64,000 bases of DNA, taken from the NCBI RefSeq assembly GCF_013408985.1, contig NZ_JACBZT010000001.1:3410001-3474000 (forward strand), in the 5' to 3' direction. Positions 38,025 through 46,859 of this stretch are shown in pieces. Positions within the stretch are counted from its first letter, which is position 1. Each line of letters begins with the position of its first letter. This stretch comes from Petropleomorpha daqingensis. GTDB lineage: Bacteria > Actinomycetota > Actinomycetes > Mycobacteriales > Geodermatophilaceae. The position numbers and the translations under genes were made by a program. The notes below the pieces were generated by a model that saw only the letters and a program-made list of their open reading frames with translations, ran no database searches and was not told the DNA's origin.

Positions 38025-38767
38025 GCGCCCTTCTCGCCTTCCAGCTGCGCCGGGTCGGCCGCAACCGGCAGTACCTGCTGTTCACCGTCCTGCTGCCGGC
38101 GCTGTTCACGGTCTTCTTCGTCAAGGTCTTCGGCGGGCAGGCCGGCAGCGGCGCGCGCTACCAGGACTTCGCCGCCACCTACATGGTCTCGATGATGGCC
38201 TACGGCGCGCTGGGCGCGGCCCTGGGCGCGACCATCCGGATCGCCTTCGACCGGGCCTCGGGCTGGCTGCGGCAGCTGCACGTGCTGCCGGTGCCGACCA
38301 GCCGCGTCTTCGCCGTCGACGTGGTCGTCGGCGCGCTGCTGACGCTGCCCAGCCTGCTCGTCGTCGCCCTCGTCGGCCGGTTCATCACCGGTGTCGAGCT
38401 GCCCCTGCTGCGCTGGATCGCGCTGGTCGGCGTGCTGTGGCTCGGCTCGATCGCGTTCGTCGCGCTCGGGCTGCTGGTCGGCCTGGCGCTGGACGAGAAG
38501 GCGGCCGGCGGCGCGATCGGCTTCCTCGGCGTCGTCCTGGCGGCGCTCGGCGGGTTGTGGGTGCCGGTCGAGATCTTCCCGGCGGGCCTGCGCGACGTCG
38601 CCCACGGCCTGCCCTCGTACTGGTACGCGCAACTCGGCCGCGACGTGGCCGCGGGCAGCGGGCCGTCGGCGGCGGCCGTGCTCGCCCTGGCCGGCTTCAC
38701 CGCCGTGTTCGCCGCCCTCGCGGTGCTCGTGGCCCGGCGCCGCCCGCTGCACGCCGTGAGCGGATGA
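38021..38767 (+). CDS. ABC-2 type transporter permease
   Basis: 248 residues with about six hydrophobic segments, in the ABC-2 layout (LFTVLLPALFTVFFVKVF near the start, then GWLRQLHVLPVPTSRVF and LGGLWVPVEIFP). ATG overlaps the ATPase stop by 4 nt. Exports an unidentified lipid, peptide or drug; the adjacent two-component system suggests an envelope-stress or antibiotic-detoxification module. Confidence 0.9.
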   Translation: MSALLAFQLRRVGRNRQYLLFTVLLPALFTVFFVKVFGGQAGSGARYQDFAATYMVSMMAYGALGAALGATIRIAFDRASGWLRQLHVLPVPTSRVFAVDVVVGALLTLPSLLVVALVGRFITGVELPLLRWIALVGVLWLGSIAFVALGLLVGLALDEKAAGGAIGFLGVVLAALGGLWVPVEIFPAGLRDVAHGLPSYWYAQLGRDVAAGSGPSAAAVLALAGFTAVFAALAVLVARRRPLHAVSG

Positions 38768-39888
38768 GCGGCGCTACCGTCCGGATCGTGGACCCGCGGA
38801 TCCGGTGGCGAGAGCTGGGCTGGGCGCTGCCCTGGCTCGCCTTCCAGGCGTTCCCGGTGATCGACCTGATCCAGACCCCGCGCCCGCTGTGGGTCCGGCT
38901 GCTGGCCGGCGCCGGGCTGGTGGCGTTCACCGCCACCTACCTCGGCGTCTTCCGGCGGGCGTTCGGGCGGTGCGGGCCGCTGACCGGCCGGCTGGTCGCC
39001 GTCGTCGTCCTCGGAGTGGCGCTGGCCGTCTGGCTCGGGCCGGCCTGGTCCGGGCTGATGATCTACGTGTCGGCGGCGTTCGGCGTCGCCCTGCCCACCC
39101 GGTGGGTCTTCCCCGCGACCCTGGGCGCGGCCGGGGTCTGCGCCGGCGTCCTCGCCGCGCACGGGCAGTTCGGCGAGCTGTTCATCCTGCCGCTCCTGTG
39201 CGTGCTGACCGGCTTCGCGCTGCAGGGCACCCGGCACCTGATGTCGATCAACGCCGAGCTCACCGAGGCGCGCGACGAGCTGGCCCGCAACGCCGTCGCC
39301 GAGGAGCGGCTGCGCTTCGCCCGCGACCTGCACGACCTGCTCGGGCACAGCCTGTCGCTCATCGCGCTGAAGAGCGAGCTCGCCGGGCGGCTGGCCGAGC
39401 GCGACCCGGCCCGGGCCAAGGAGGAGATGGCCGACGTCGAGGCCGCCGCCCGCCGCGCGCTGGCCGAGGTCCGCGACGCGGTCAGCGGCTACCGGCAGGT
39501 CAGCTTCGCGCAGGCGCTGGCCGAGGCCCGCTCCGCGCTGTCGGCCGCCGGCATCGGGCTCAAGGCGCCGTCCACGGTGCCGCCGCTGCCGGGCACGGTC
39601 GACGCCGTCCTCGGCTGGGTGGTGCGCGAGGCGACGACGAACGTGCTGCGGCACAGCGGGGCGCGGTCGGTGACCGTCGAGCTGGTCCGCACCGAGGACG
39701 GCGCGACGCTGACCGTCACCGACGACGGCCGCGGGCCGGCCGGCGGGCACGGCGCCGGCCTGGCCGGCATCACCGAGCGGGTGGCGGCACTGGGCGGCAC
39801 GGTGGAGAGCGGTGCCGCGCCGGGCCGCGGCTTCCGGCTGCGCGCCGCCGTCCCGGTGCCGGCGCCGGCCGGGGTGGCCGCCTCGTGA
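38764..39888 (+). CDS. Sensor histidine kinase (NarL/DesK class)
   Basis: 374 residues. About five membrane helices in the first ~150 residues, then a HisKA_3 dimerisation domain with the phosphoacceptor His190 in RFARDLHDLLGHSLS, and an ATPase domain with REATTNVLRHSGA (N box) and VTDDGRGPAGGHGAGLAGI (G boxes). No large sensory domain outside the membrane. ATG overlaps the permease stop. Resembles DesK-type kinases that sense membrane state. Confidence 0.93.
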   Translation: MSGATVRIVDPRIRWRELGWALPWLAFQAFPVIDLIQTPRPLWVRLLAGAGLVAFTATYLGVFRRAFGRCGPLTGRLVAVVVLGVALAVWLGPAWSGLMIYVSAAFGVALPTRWVFPATLGAAGVCAGVLAAHGQFGELFILPLLCVLTGFALQGTRHLMSINAELTEARDELARNAVAEERLRFARDLHDLLGHSLSLIALKSELAGRLAERDPARAKEEMADVEAAARRALAEVRDAVSGYRQVSFAQALAEARSALSAAGIGLKAPSTVPPLPGTVDAVLGWVVREATTNVLRHSGARSVTVELVRTEDGATLTVTDDGRGPAGGHGAGLAGITERVAALGGTVESGAAPGRGFRLRAAVPVPAPAGVAAS

Positions 39889-40490
39889 TCCGGGTGCTCA
39901 TCGCCGAGGACCAGACGATGGTGCGCGGCGCGCTGCGCGCGCTGCTCGACCTCGAGGACGACCTGGAGGTGGTCGCCGAGGTCGGCCGGGGGGACGCCGT
40001 GGTGGCCGCCGCCCGCGAGCACCGTCCGGACGTCGCCCTGCTCGACATCGAGATGCCGGGGCTGGACGGCATCGAGGCCGCCCGCGCGCTGGCCACCGCG
40101 GTGCCCGAGGTGCGCGCCGTCGTCCTCACCACCTTCGGCCGGCCCGGCTTCCTGCGCCGCGCCATGGAGGTCGGCGCGTCGGGCTTCCTCGTCAAGGACG
40201 CGCCGGTGGCCGAGCTGGCCCGGGCGATCCGCGCCGTGGTGGCGGGGGAGCGGGTGATCGACCGGGAGCTGGCCGCCGCGGCGCTGGCCATCGGCGCGAC
40301 GCCGCTGTCGACCCGCGAGGCCGACGTGCTGCGCGAGGCCGCGGACGGCGCGACGGTCGCCGAGATCTCGCGCCGGCTGTTCCTGTCCGAGGGGACGGTG
40401 CGCAACTACCTGTCCTCGGCGATCGGCAAGACCGGCGCCCGCACCCGCGTCGAGGCCGCTCGGGTCGCCGAGGAGAAGGGCTGGCTCTAG
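39885..40490 (+). CDS. LuxR-type response regulator
   Basis: 201 residues. Receiver domain with acidic pocket LIAEDQ, phosphoacceptor Asp54 in ALLDIEMPGLDG, Thr in VVLTTFG and Lys in FLVKDAP. C-terminal GerE/LuxR helix-turn-helix: LSTREADVLREAADGATVAEISRRL then FLSEGTVRNYLS. Partner of the upstream kinase; expected to regulate the ABC genes. Its TAG stop shares the CTAG tetramer with the stop of the convergent gene. Confidence 0.94.
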   Translation: MIRVLIAEDQTMVRGALRALLDLEDDLEVVAEVGRGDAVVAAAREHRPDVALLDIEMPGLDGIEAARALATAVPEVRAVVLTTFGRPGFLRRAMEVGASGFLVKDAPVAELARAIRAVVAGERVIDRELAAAALAIGATPLSTREADVLREAADGATVAEISRRLFLSEGTVRNYLSSAIGKTGARTRVEAARVAEEKGWL

Positions 40491-40876
40491 CGGCTGTCGC
40501 GCTGCTGGGGAGCGGGCACCGGCGGCTGCGCGGGCAGCGACTCGGTGGTCGGTCCGGCGGCCGGCTGGGCCACCGGCATGAGCGCGTCCAGGTCGAGCAC
40601 CCGCACGTGGATCACGTTGCGCTGCTGCAGCGCGGCCCGCAGCGCCCGGTGCAGGCCGTCCTCCAGGTAGAGCTCGCCCTTCCACTGCACGGCGTGCGGG
40701 AACAGGTCGCCGTAGAACGTCGAGTCGTCGGCCAGCAGGGCGTCGAGCGCCAGCTCGCGCTTCGTGGTGACCAGCGTGTCCATCCGGACCTGCCGCGGGG
40801 GGATCAGCGCCCAGTCCCGCGTGGTCATGCCGTGATCGGGATACGGACGGCCCTCGCGCACCGCTTTGAAGATCAG
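40487..40876 (-). CDS. Conserved actinobacterial small protein, probable CTG start
   Basis: 129 residues if started at CTG (complement of 40874-40876). That start gives the expected N-terminus (M)IFKAVREGRPYPDHG and has GGAGGAG 7 nt upstream. No ATG or GTG occurs closer upstream; the next in-frame GTG (40861) would drop conserved residues. Core: PPRQVRMDTLVTTKRELALD and YGDLFPHAVQWKGELYLEDG, then LHRALRAALQQRNVIHVRVLDLD. Homologues beside hrcA are often labelled VapB-family antitoxin, but no toxin is adjacent, so that role is doubtful. Confidence 0.8.
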   Translation of the reverse strand: MIFKAVREGRPYPDHGMTTRDWALIPPRQVRMDTLVTTKRELALDALLADDSTFYGDLFPHAVQWKGELYLEDGLHRALRAALQQRNVIHVRVLDLDALMPVAQPAAGPTTESLPAQPPVPAPQQRDSR

Positions 40877-41008
40877 GGGAACTCTCCTCCGCTCTCCGCC
40901 GCCGGCCCCGCGTGCTTTCCCACCCTAACGGCCCCGGCCGCTGGACGCGCCTCCCTCGTCCGGGCCCCGACGCACCCCGAGGAACGCGACTGGCGGCTCC
41001 TCCGGTCG

Positions 41009-41014
41009 TATGCT
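41009..41014 (+). promoter_or_regulatory. -10 box of hrcA-dnaJ operon
   Basis: TATGCT, 3 nt before the CIRCE inverted repeat. Its position immediately upstream of the operator is the expected geometry for HrcA repression. Confidence 0.6.
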
Positions 41015-41017
41015 GGT

Positions 41018-41044
41018 TTGGCACTCCGCTCCGACGAGTGCCAG
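41018..41044 (+). promoter_or_regulatory. CIRCE operator
   Basis: TTGGCACTC, a 9-nt spacer, then GAGTGCCAG. This matches the canonical CIRCE (TTAGCACTC-N9-GAGTGCTAA) with two substitutions per arm. It is the binding site of HrcA, encoded 56 nt downstream, so the operon is probably autoregulated and heat-inducible. Confidence 0.9.
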
Positions 41045-41099
41045 TTTCCGGCACTCCGGTCGCAGGGGTGGTTGACCGTCCCGGGGAGGTGTCTGGCAC

Positions 41100-42119
41100 G
41101 TGGCGCACGACGAACGCCGATTGCAGGTCCTGAGGGCGATCGTGCAGGACTTCGTCTCGACCAACGACCCGGTGGGCAGCAAGGCGCTCGCCGAGCGGCA
41201 CGACCTCGGGGTGTCCCCGGCGACGATCCGCAACGACATGGCCGTGCTCGAGGAGCAGGGTTACATCACCCAGCCGCACACCAGCGCGGGCCGGGTGCCC
41301 ACCGACAAGGGCTACCGGCTCTTCGTCGACCGGCTTTCGGCGATCAAGCCGCTGTCGGTGGCCGAGCGCAAGGCCATCGAGCGCTTCCTGGACGGCGCGG
41401 TCGACCTGCACGACGTCCTCGGCCGCACGGTGCGGCTGCTGGCCCAGCTGACCCGGCAGGTCGCCGTCGTCCAGTACCCGACGCTGTCGCGCAGCTCGGT
41501 GCGCCACCTCGAAGTCGTCCCGGTGGCCGCCACCCGGCTGCTGCTGGTGCTCATCACCGACACCGGCCGGGTCGAGCAGCGCGTCGTCGACACCCACGTC
41601 GAGATCGACCACGAGGCCGTCGCCGAGCTGCGCGGCCTGCTGAACTCGGCGTTCGTCGGCGTCAAGCTGGTCGACGCCGGCAACAAGGTGCCCGACCTGC
41701 TGGAGACCGCGCCCCCGCACCTGCGTGCCCTGGTCGGGGCGGTCAGCGCGACGCTCATGGAGACGCTGGTCGAGCCGGGGGAGGACCGGCTGGTCATCGG
41801 CGGCACGGCCAACCTGGCCCGCAGTTCGCTGGACTTCCCGGGCAGCGTCCGGCCGCTGCTGGAGGCGTTGGAAGAACAGGTGGTCGTCCTGCGGTTGATG
41901 GGCGAGGTGGACCCCGGCACGGTGCTGGTGCGCATCGGCGAGGAGAACGCCCACGAGGCGCTCGTCGAGGCCTCCTTCGTGTCCGTGGGCTACGGCTCCG
42001 GCGACCGGGCCCTCGGTGGGCTCGGCGTCGTCGGCCCCACCCGGATGGACTACCCAGGCAACATGGCCGCGGTCCGCGCCGTGGCCCGCTACGTCGGCCA
42101 GCTGCTGGCCGAGAGCTGA
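41100..42119 (+). CDS. hrcA: Heat-inducible transcription repressor HrcA
   Basis: 339 residues from GTG 41100. N-terminal winged helix ([21 protein letters not shown], then [18 protein letters not shown]). A GAF-like middle and C-terminal dimer part follow ([32 protein letters not shown]). A CIRCE element lies upstream. Followed by dnaJ, the common actinobacterial pair. Confidence 0.96.
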   Translation: MAHDERRLQVLRAIVQDFVSTNDPVGSKALAERHDLGVSPATIRNDMAVLEEQGYITQPHTSAGRVPTDKGYRLFVDRLSAIKPLSVAERKAIERFLDGAVDLHDVLGRTVRLLAQLTRQVAVVQYPTLSRSSVRHLEVVPVAATRLLLVLITDTGRVEQRVVDTHVEIDHEAVAELRGLLNSAFVGVKLVDAGNKVPDLLETAPPHLRALVGAVSATLMETLVEPGEDRLVIGGTANLARSSLDFPGSVRPLLEALEEQVVVLRLMGEVDPGTVLVRIGEENAHEALVEASFVSVGYGSGDRALGGLGVVGPTRMDYPGNMAAVRAVARYVGQLLAES

Positions 42120-42129
42120 GGAAAGAGAC

Positions 42130-43272
42130 TTGCCAACCGACTACTACGCCGTCCTCGGGCTGAGCCGCGGGGCCTCGGACAGCGAGATCAAGCGCGCCTA
42201 CCGGCGGCTGGCTCGCGACCTGCACCCCGACGTCAACCCCGACCCCGAGGCGAAGGAGCGCTTCCAGGAGGTCAACCGCGCCTACCAGGCGCTGACCGAC
42301 CCCGACAAGCGGCGCATCGTCGACCTCGGCGGCGACCCGTTCGACACCGCCGGCGCCGGCATGGGCGGCGGCAACCCGTTCGGCGGCGGCGGGTTCGGCG
42401 GCCTCGGCGACATCATGGACGCCTTCTTCGGCGGGGGGACGACGACCCGCGGCCCGCGCAGCCGGGTGCGCGCCGGCGGTGACGCGCTGATCCGCGTCGA
42501 GCTCGACCTCGACGAGACGGTCTTCGGCACCACCAAGGACATCACCGTCGACACCGCGGTGCTCTGCACGGCGTGCAGCGGCGCCGGCACCGCCCCCGGC
42601 ACGCACCCGGCCACCTGCACGACGTGCGCCGGGCGCGGCGAGGTGCAGAGCGTGCAGCGCTCGTTCCTCGGCCAGGTCGTGTCCACGCGCACCTGCCCGA
42701 GCTGCGCCGGCACCGGCCAGATCATCCCCGAGCCGTGCCCGCAGTGCGGCGGCGACGGTCGCGTCCGCGCCCGCCGGACCATCCCGGTCAAGGTGCCGGC
42801 CGGCGTCGAGGACGGCATGCGGATCCGGCTGACCGGTCACGGCGAGGTCGGCCCCGGCGGCGGTCCGGCCGGCGACCTGTACGTCGAGATCCACGAGCGG
42901 CCGCACCCGGTGTTCACCCGGGACGGCGAGGACCTGCACTGCCGGGTCACCCTGCCGATGACCTCGGCCGCGCTCGGGACGACGCTGTCGCTGAAGACCC
43001 TCGACGGCGAGACCGACCTGGACATCAAGCCCGGCACGCAGTCGGGCAGCGTGCTCACCCTCCGCGCGCAGGGTGCGCCCCGGCTGCGGGCGACCGGCCG
43101 CGGCAACCTCCTCGTGCACGTCGAGGTGCAGACGCCGACCAGGCTCGACCCGGAGCAGGAGAAGCTGCTGCGCGAGCTGGCCGTACTCCGCGGCGAGGAC
43201 AGCGCCGGCTCCAGCCGGGAGACCCAGCAGGGCTTCTTCTCCCGCGTCCGCGACGCCTGGAACGGCCACTGA
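42130..43272 (+). CDS. dnaJ: Chaperone DnaJ
   Basis: Co-chaperone of DnaK. 380 residues from TTG 42130 (GAGGAAAGAG upstream). J domain with HPD in RDLHPDVNP (about residues 29-37), Gly/Phe-rich linker ([13 protein letters not shown]), and four zinc repeats [24 protein letters not shown] and [10 protein letters not shown]-terminal substrate-binding domain completes it. This is the HrcA-linked second DnaJ type, separate from the usual dnaK-grpE-dnaJ operon. Confidence 0.96.
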   Translation: MPTDYYAVLGLSRGASDSEIKRAYRRLARDLHPDVNPDPEAKERFQEVNRAYQALTDPDKRRIVDLGGDPFDTAGAGMGGGNPFGGGGFGGLGDIMDAFFGGGTTTRGPRSRVRAGGDALIRVELDLDETVFGTTKDITVDTAVLCTACSGAGTAPGTHPATCTTCAGRGEVQSVQRSFLGQVVSTRTCPSCAGTGQIIPEPCPQCGGDGRVRARRTIPVKVPAGVEDGMRIRLTGHGEVGPGGGPAGDLYVEIHERPHPVFTRDGEDLHCRVTLPMTSAALGTTLSLKTLDGETDLDIKPGTQSGSVLTLRAQGAPRLRATGRGNLLVHVEVQTPTRLDPEQEKLLRELAVLRGEDSAGSSRETQQGFFSRVRDAWNGH

Positions 43273-44030
43273 TGGCGGCCGAACCCGGCATCCCCGAGCC
43301 CGACGGCGCGCCGCTGTTCCTGCTCGACGAGCTGCCGGACGACGCAGAGCTGCTCGTCGACGGCGCCGAGGGCCGGCACGCGGTCGACGTGCTGCGCCTG
43401 GCACCCGGTGAACCGGTCCGGGTCGGCGACGGTCTCGGCACGCTCGCCGAGGGCACCGTCGTCGCCGCCGGACCGGAGGGGCTGCGGGTGCGGGTGTCGG
43501 CCCGCTACGAGGTGCCGGCGCCGCAGCCGGAGCTGGTCCTGGTGCAGGCGCTGCCGAAGGGCGACCGCGGCCCGCTCGCCGTCGAGCTGGCCACCGAGCT
43601 CGGCGTCGACCGGATCGTGCCCTGGACGGCGGCCCGCTGCGTCACCCGCTGGCGGGAGGACCGCGTCGACAAGGGCCTGGCCAAGTGGCGGGCCACGGCG
43701 CGGGCGGCGACCAAGCAGTCCCGCCGTCCCCGGGTGCCCGAGGTCACCGAGCCGATGACCACCCGGCAGGTCTGCGGCCTGCTGGCCGACGCCGACCTGG
43801 CGCTCGTGCTGCACGAGCAGGCCCGCCGGCCGCTGGCCGGCGTGGCGGTGCCCTCGTCGGGCACGATCGCCGTCGTCGTCGGGCCCGAGGGCGGGCTCAC
43901 CGACGGCGAGGTGCTGGCCTTCCGCGCCGCCGGCGCGCAGGCCGTCCGGCTGGGTCAGGAGGTGCTGCGGACCTCGACCGCCGGCGCCGCCGCCCTGGCC
44001 GCGCTGTCGGTCACGACCCGCTGGAGCTGA
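43272..44030 (+). CDS. rsmE: 16S rRNA m3U1498 methyltransferase RsmE
   Basis: 252 residues, SPOUT-class methyltransferase. N-terminal PUA-like part with GAEGRHAVDVLRLAPGEPV. The knot domain has QALPKGDRG, TKQSRRPRVPEV, and the SAM-binding VVVGPEGGLTDGEV and RLGQEVLRTSTAG. ATG overlaps the dnaJ stop by 1 nt (TGATG). The hrcA-dnaJ-rsmE order is widely conserved. Confidence 0.94.
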   Translation: MAAEPGIPEPDGAPLFLLDELPDDAELLVDGAEGRHAVDVLRLAPGEPVRVGDGLGTLAEGTVVAAGPEGLRVRVSARYEVPAPQPELVLVQALPKGDRGPLAVELATELGVDRIVPWTAARCVTRWREDRVDKGLAKWRATARAATKQSRRPRVPEVTEPMTTRQVCGLLADADLALVLHEQARRPLAGVAVPSSGTIAVVVGPEGGLTDGEVLAFRAAGAQAVRLGQEVLRTSTAGAAALAALSVTTRWS

Positions 44031-44745
44031 GCGCGAGCAGCGCCTGCCGGGCCTCCTCGGCCAGCGGCGCGGCGGCGACCGCCCCGCGGATGCGCTCCGC
44101 GTCGGCGCCCTCGTCGAGGAGCGTGCCGATCCGGGCGCACGCCGCGCGCGCGGCGGCGTCCGCGCCGGCCAGCGCGGCACCCAGCCGCAGCGACCAGCCG
44201 GTCGGCGAGTCGGGATCGCCGCCACCGTCGAGCCCGCCGGCCGCGCGCAGCAGGTCCAGGTAGGAACCGGCGCTGAATCCGGTGCGCAGGGCGTCCCACA
44301 CCGGGCCGATCGCCTCGAGGGTGTCCTCCGGGAGACCGGAGCCGGTCAGCACCTCCTGCGACCAGATCAGCGCCAGGTCGCCGCTCAGGATCGCCCGCCC
44401 CACCGCCGGGACCGGCCCGGGCGCGGCGGCGTCGGCCGACACGTCCGCGTGCTCGACCGCGCACACCCGCAGCAGTTCCAGCGCGGCCACCGCACGCCGC
44501 ACGGCGCCGTCGTCGACCGGGGCGCCGGCGGGGGCGGACCCGCGCCAGGCCCAGTAGGCGTACGCCGGTCGCCGGCCGGGGGCCTCGGCGCACCGCCGCG
44601 CGATCTCGTCGACCACCGCCGCCAGGGCGGGGTGCATCGCCGTCAGCTCCGCCCGCTTGCCGGCGAGGAACGCGGCCAGCGCGGCGGAGACGTCGTCGTC
44701 CAGGGTGTCCGGGGCTGGGACTGCCACGGTCGCGGAGTCTGCCAC
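44011..44745 (-). CDS. Degenerate isoprenyl diphosphate synthase homologue
   Basis: 244 residues from GTG. It aligns by eye with trans-isoprenyl diphosphate synthases: RPAYAYWAWRG (for RPAFxYWGWRG), AALELLRVCAVEH, GRAILSGDLALIWSQEVL, FSAGSYLDLLRAA. The catalytic first DDxxD is lost (HADVSAD for HDDVMDD), and the second Asp-rich motif region is missing, so synthase activity is not expected. It may be a regulatory or partner subunit, or a decaying gene. A full prenyl synthase is at 51203-52249. Convergent with rsmE, overlapping it by 20 nt. Confidence 0.72.
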   Translation of the reverse strand: MADSATVAVPAPDTLDDDVSAALAAFLAGKRAELTAMHPALAAVVDEIARRCAEAPGRRPAYAYWAWRGSAPAGAPVDDGAVRRAVAALELLRVCAVEHADVSADAAAPGPVPAVGRAILSGDLALIWSQEVLTGSGLPEDTLEAIGPVWDALRTGFSAGSYLDLLRAAGGLDGGGDPDSPTGWSLRLGAALAGADAAARAACARIGTLLDEGADAERIRGAVAAAPLAEEARQALLALSSSGS

Positions 44746-44789
44746 TCCGGAGCGCGCGCGAGCAGGCCTTGCGGTGCTACAAGGAACAG

Positions 44790-46859
44790 GTGGTCCGAGC
44801 AGCGGCGATGGGGACCGACCGCGTCCGGCCGGCGCCGTCGGCGCGGCCGCGGCCGGTCGGCGAGCTGCTGGTCGGGCTCGCGGTGTTCGGGCTCTACGGG
44901 CTGGTCCAGGCCCTGGGCGGCGCGGGGCGCGACGCAGCCGCCGCGCGCAACGCCGACGCCCTGTACGCGCTGGAACGGGCCCTGCACCTCGACATCGAGG
45001 CGCCGCTGAACTCCTGGCTGGCCGCCCGGCACGGCCTCGCGGTCATCGCGAACTACGAGTACGCCTACACGTACGTGCTCAGCGCCCTCCTGCTGCTGGG
45101 TTGGCTGTGGTGGCGTCGGCCGGACGTCTACCGCTGGGCGCGCACGTCGTTCGTCTGGCTCAACCTGCTCGGCATCGCCTGCTTCGCGCTCTACCCGCTG
45201 GCCCCGCCGCGGCTGCTGGCCGGGGCAGGGTTCGTCGACACCGTCCTGCGCGGCGGCACCGTCGGCTCGTGGGGGTCGCCGCTGGTGGCCCACGCCAACC
45301 AGGTCGCCGCGATGCCGTCGCTGCACGTGGCCTGGGCGCTGTGGGTCAGCGTCGTGCTGGCCCTCGTGCACGGCGGGCTGCGCACGCAGGTGCTCAGCGG
45401 GGTGCACGTCGCGCTCACGTTCCTGGTGGTGCTGGCGACGGCGAACCACTGGACGCTGGACGCGGTCGGCGGGGCCGTGGCCGTCGCCCTGGCCGTCCGG
45501 CTGGCCGGCTCCCGGCCGGCCGCGGCCGGCCGGCGGGTGCGGGTGCCCGCCGCCGACACGTTCTTCGTGCACGTCGACACCCCGGAGTACCCGCAGCACG
45601 TGGGCGGCGTCGTCCTGCTCGACACGAGCGAGCGCCCGGGCAGCGCGCCGTCGGTGGAGGAGGTCCGGGCGCGGGTGGCGGCGGCGCTGCCCGACCTGCC
45701 GCGCTTCCGGCAGCGGCTCACGCCGCCGGCGCGGTGGCGCCGGGCGCGCTGGGAGCAGGTCGAGGAGCTGGACTGGGAGTACCACGTGCCGCTCGACGAC
45801 CTGCACACCCCGGAGGGCGCCCCGGGCGGACCGGCCGCCTTCGACGCGCTGGTCGCCCGGATCAGCGGCACGCAGCTGCCGCGGGACCGCCCGCTGTGGC
45901 GGCTGCACGTCGTGCACGGGGTGGACGTCGACCGCGCCGCGGTCGTCTTCGTCGTCCACCACGTCGTCTCCGACGGGATCGGCACCGTGCTGCAGGCGCT
46001 GCGGTTCCTCGACCCCCCGCGGGACCGGCCGCTCGGCGGCGCCCGGCGCACCCCCGGTGCGCTCGCCCGGCTGGCCGCCACGGTCGTCGGCCTGGCCCAG
46101 CTGGCCACCGACGGACCGGCGCGGGGGCGCTTCCCGGTCGAGGGCACCTCCGCGCGCAGCTTCACCACCGTCGTCGTCCCCCTGGACGACGTGCGCCGGG
46201 CGGCCCGCGGCCGCGGTGTCCGGATCACCGACCTGCTGCTCACGGGGGTGGCCGCCGCGCTGGGCCGGGTGCTGCCCGAGGGGACCAGCCTGCCGCACCG
46301 GATGCGCACGTCGGTGCCGCTCATGGTCCGCGACCCCGACACCGCGGCCGAGGCGAACCTGACCGCCGCGGTCATGGTCGACCTGCCCCTCGGTCCGCGC
46401 GCCGAGGCCGACCGGCTGGCCGAGGTCTCCCGGCGGACCGCGCGGCTGCACAGCGGCTCGCGGATGCTGGCCTCGCGGTTCGTCATGCAGGACATCGGCG
46501 AGCTGATGCCGCTGCCCCTGCACCGGTGGTTCGCCCGCACGGTCTACGGCCGGCGGTTCTTCACCGCGATCGTGTCCAACATGCCCGGCCCCGACTGGCA
46601 GCTGCACATGGTGTGGGCGCGCATCGTCTGGGCCGGCCCGCTGCTGCCGCTGGCGCCCGGGACGCCGCTGGCCGTGGGTGCGCTCAGCTGGAACGGCGAC
46701 CTGGTCATCGGGATCACCACCGACCCCCTGCTGCTGCCCGATGCCCGTCGCTTCGGCGACGAGCTGGTCGCGGTGCTGGGCGAGCTCGGCGCTCAGCCCC
46801 AGGCGAGCGCGAGCAGCAGCTCCAACCGGATCTCCGGGTCCTCGAGCGCAGCGCCGTAG
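44790..46859 (+). CDS. PAP2 phosphatase-WS/DGAT acyltransferase fusion
   Basis: 689 residues from GTG 44790 (TTG 44769 and ATG 44808 also in frame). The N-terminal ~230 residues are membrane-embedded PAP2/inositolphosphotransferase type: six hydrophobic segments, MPSLHVAWALW and ANHWTLDAVGG carrying the conserved Ser-His and His/Asp. The rest is a wax-ester synthase/diacylglycerol acyltransferase domain with catalytic HHVVSDG (His390-391) and a C-terminal NMPGPDWQL motif. One protein could dephosphorylate phosphatidate and acylate the diacylglycerol. The tail after ~residue 670 overlaps the convergent gene and ends in TAG. Confidence 0.86.
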   Translation: MVRAAAMGTDRVRPAPSARPRPVGELLVGLAVFGLYGLVQALGGAGRDAAAARNADALYALERALHLDIEAPLNSWLAARHGLAVIANYEYAYTYVLSALLLLGWLWWRRPDVYRWARTSFVWLNLLGIACFALYPLAPPRLLAGAGFVDTVLRGGTVGSWGSPLVAHANQVAAMPSLHVAWALWVSVVLALVHGGLRTQVLSGVHVALTFLVVLATANHWTLDAVGGAVAVALAVRLAGSRPAAAGRRVRVPAADTFFVHVDTPEYPQHVGGVVLLDTSERPGSAPSVEEVRARVAAALPDLPRFRQRLTPPARWRRARWEQVEELDWEYHVPLDDLHTPEGAPGGPAAFDALVARISGTQLPRDRPLWRLHVVHGVDVDRAAVVFVVHHVVSDGIGTVLQALRFLDPPRDRPLGGARRTPGALARLAATVVGLAQLATDGPARGRFPVEGTSARSFTTVVVPLDDVRRAARGRGVRITDLLLTGVAAALGRVLPEGTSLPHRMRTSVPLMVRDPDTAAEANLTAAVMVDLPLGPRAEADRLAEVSRRTARLHSGSRMLASRFVMQDIGELMPLPLHRWFARTVYGRRFFTAIVSNMPGPDWQLHMVWARIVWAGPLLPLAPGTPLAVGALSWNGDLVIGITTDPLLLPDARRFGDELVAVLGELGAQPQASASSSSNRISGSSSAAP

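Noticed and set aside
40487-40876. Toxin-antitoxin module
   Set aside because: Homologues carry a VapB label, but no toxin gene is adjacent, so I do not call a TA system.
43955-44593. Alternative minus-strand frame overlapping the decayed prenyl synthase
   Set aside because: Arg/Gly-rich with no family features, whereas the chosen frame shows synthase landmarks.
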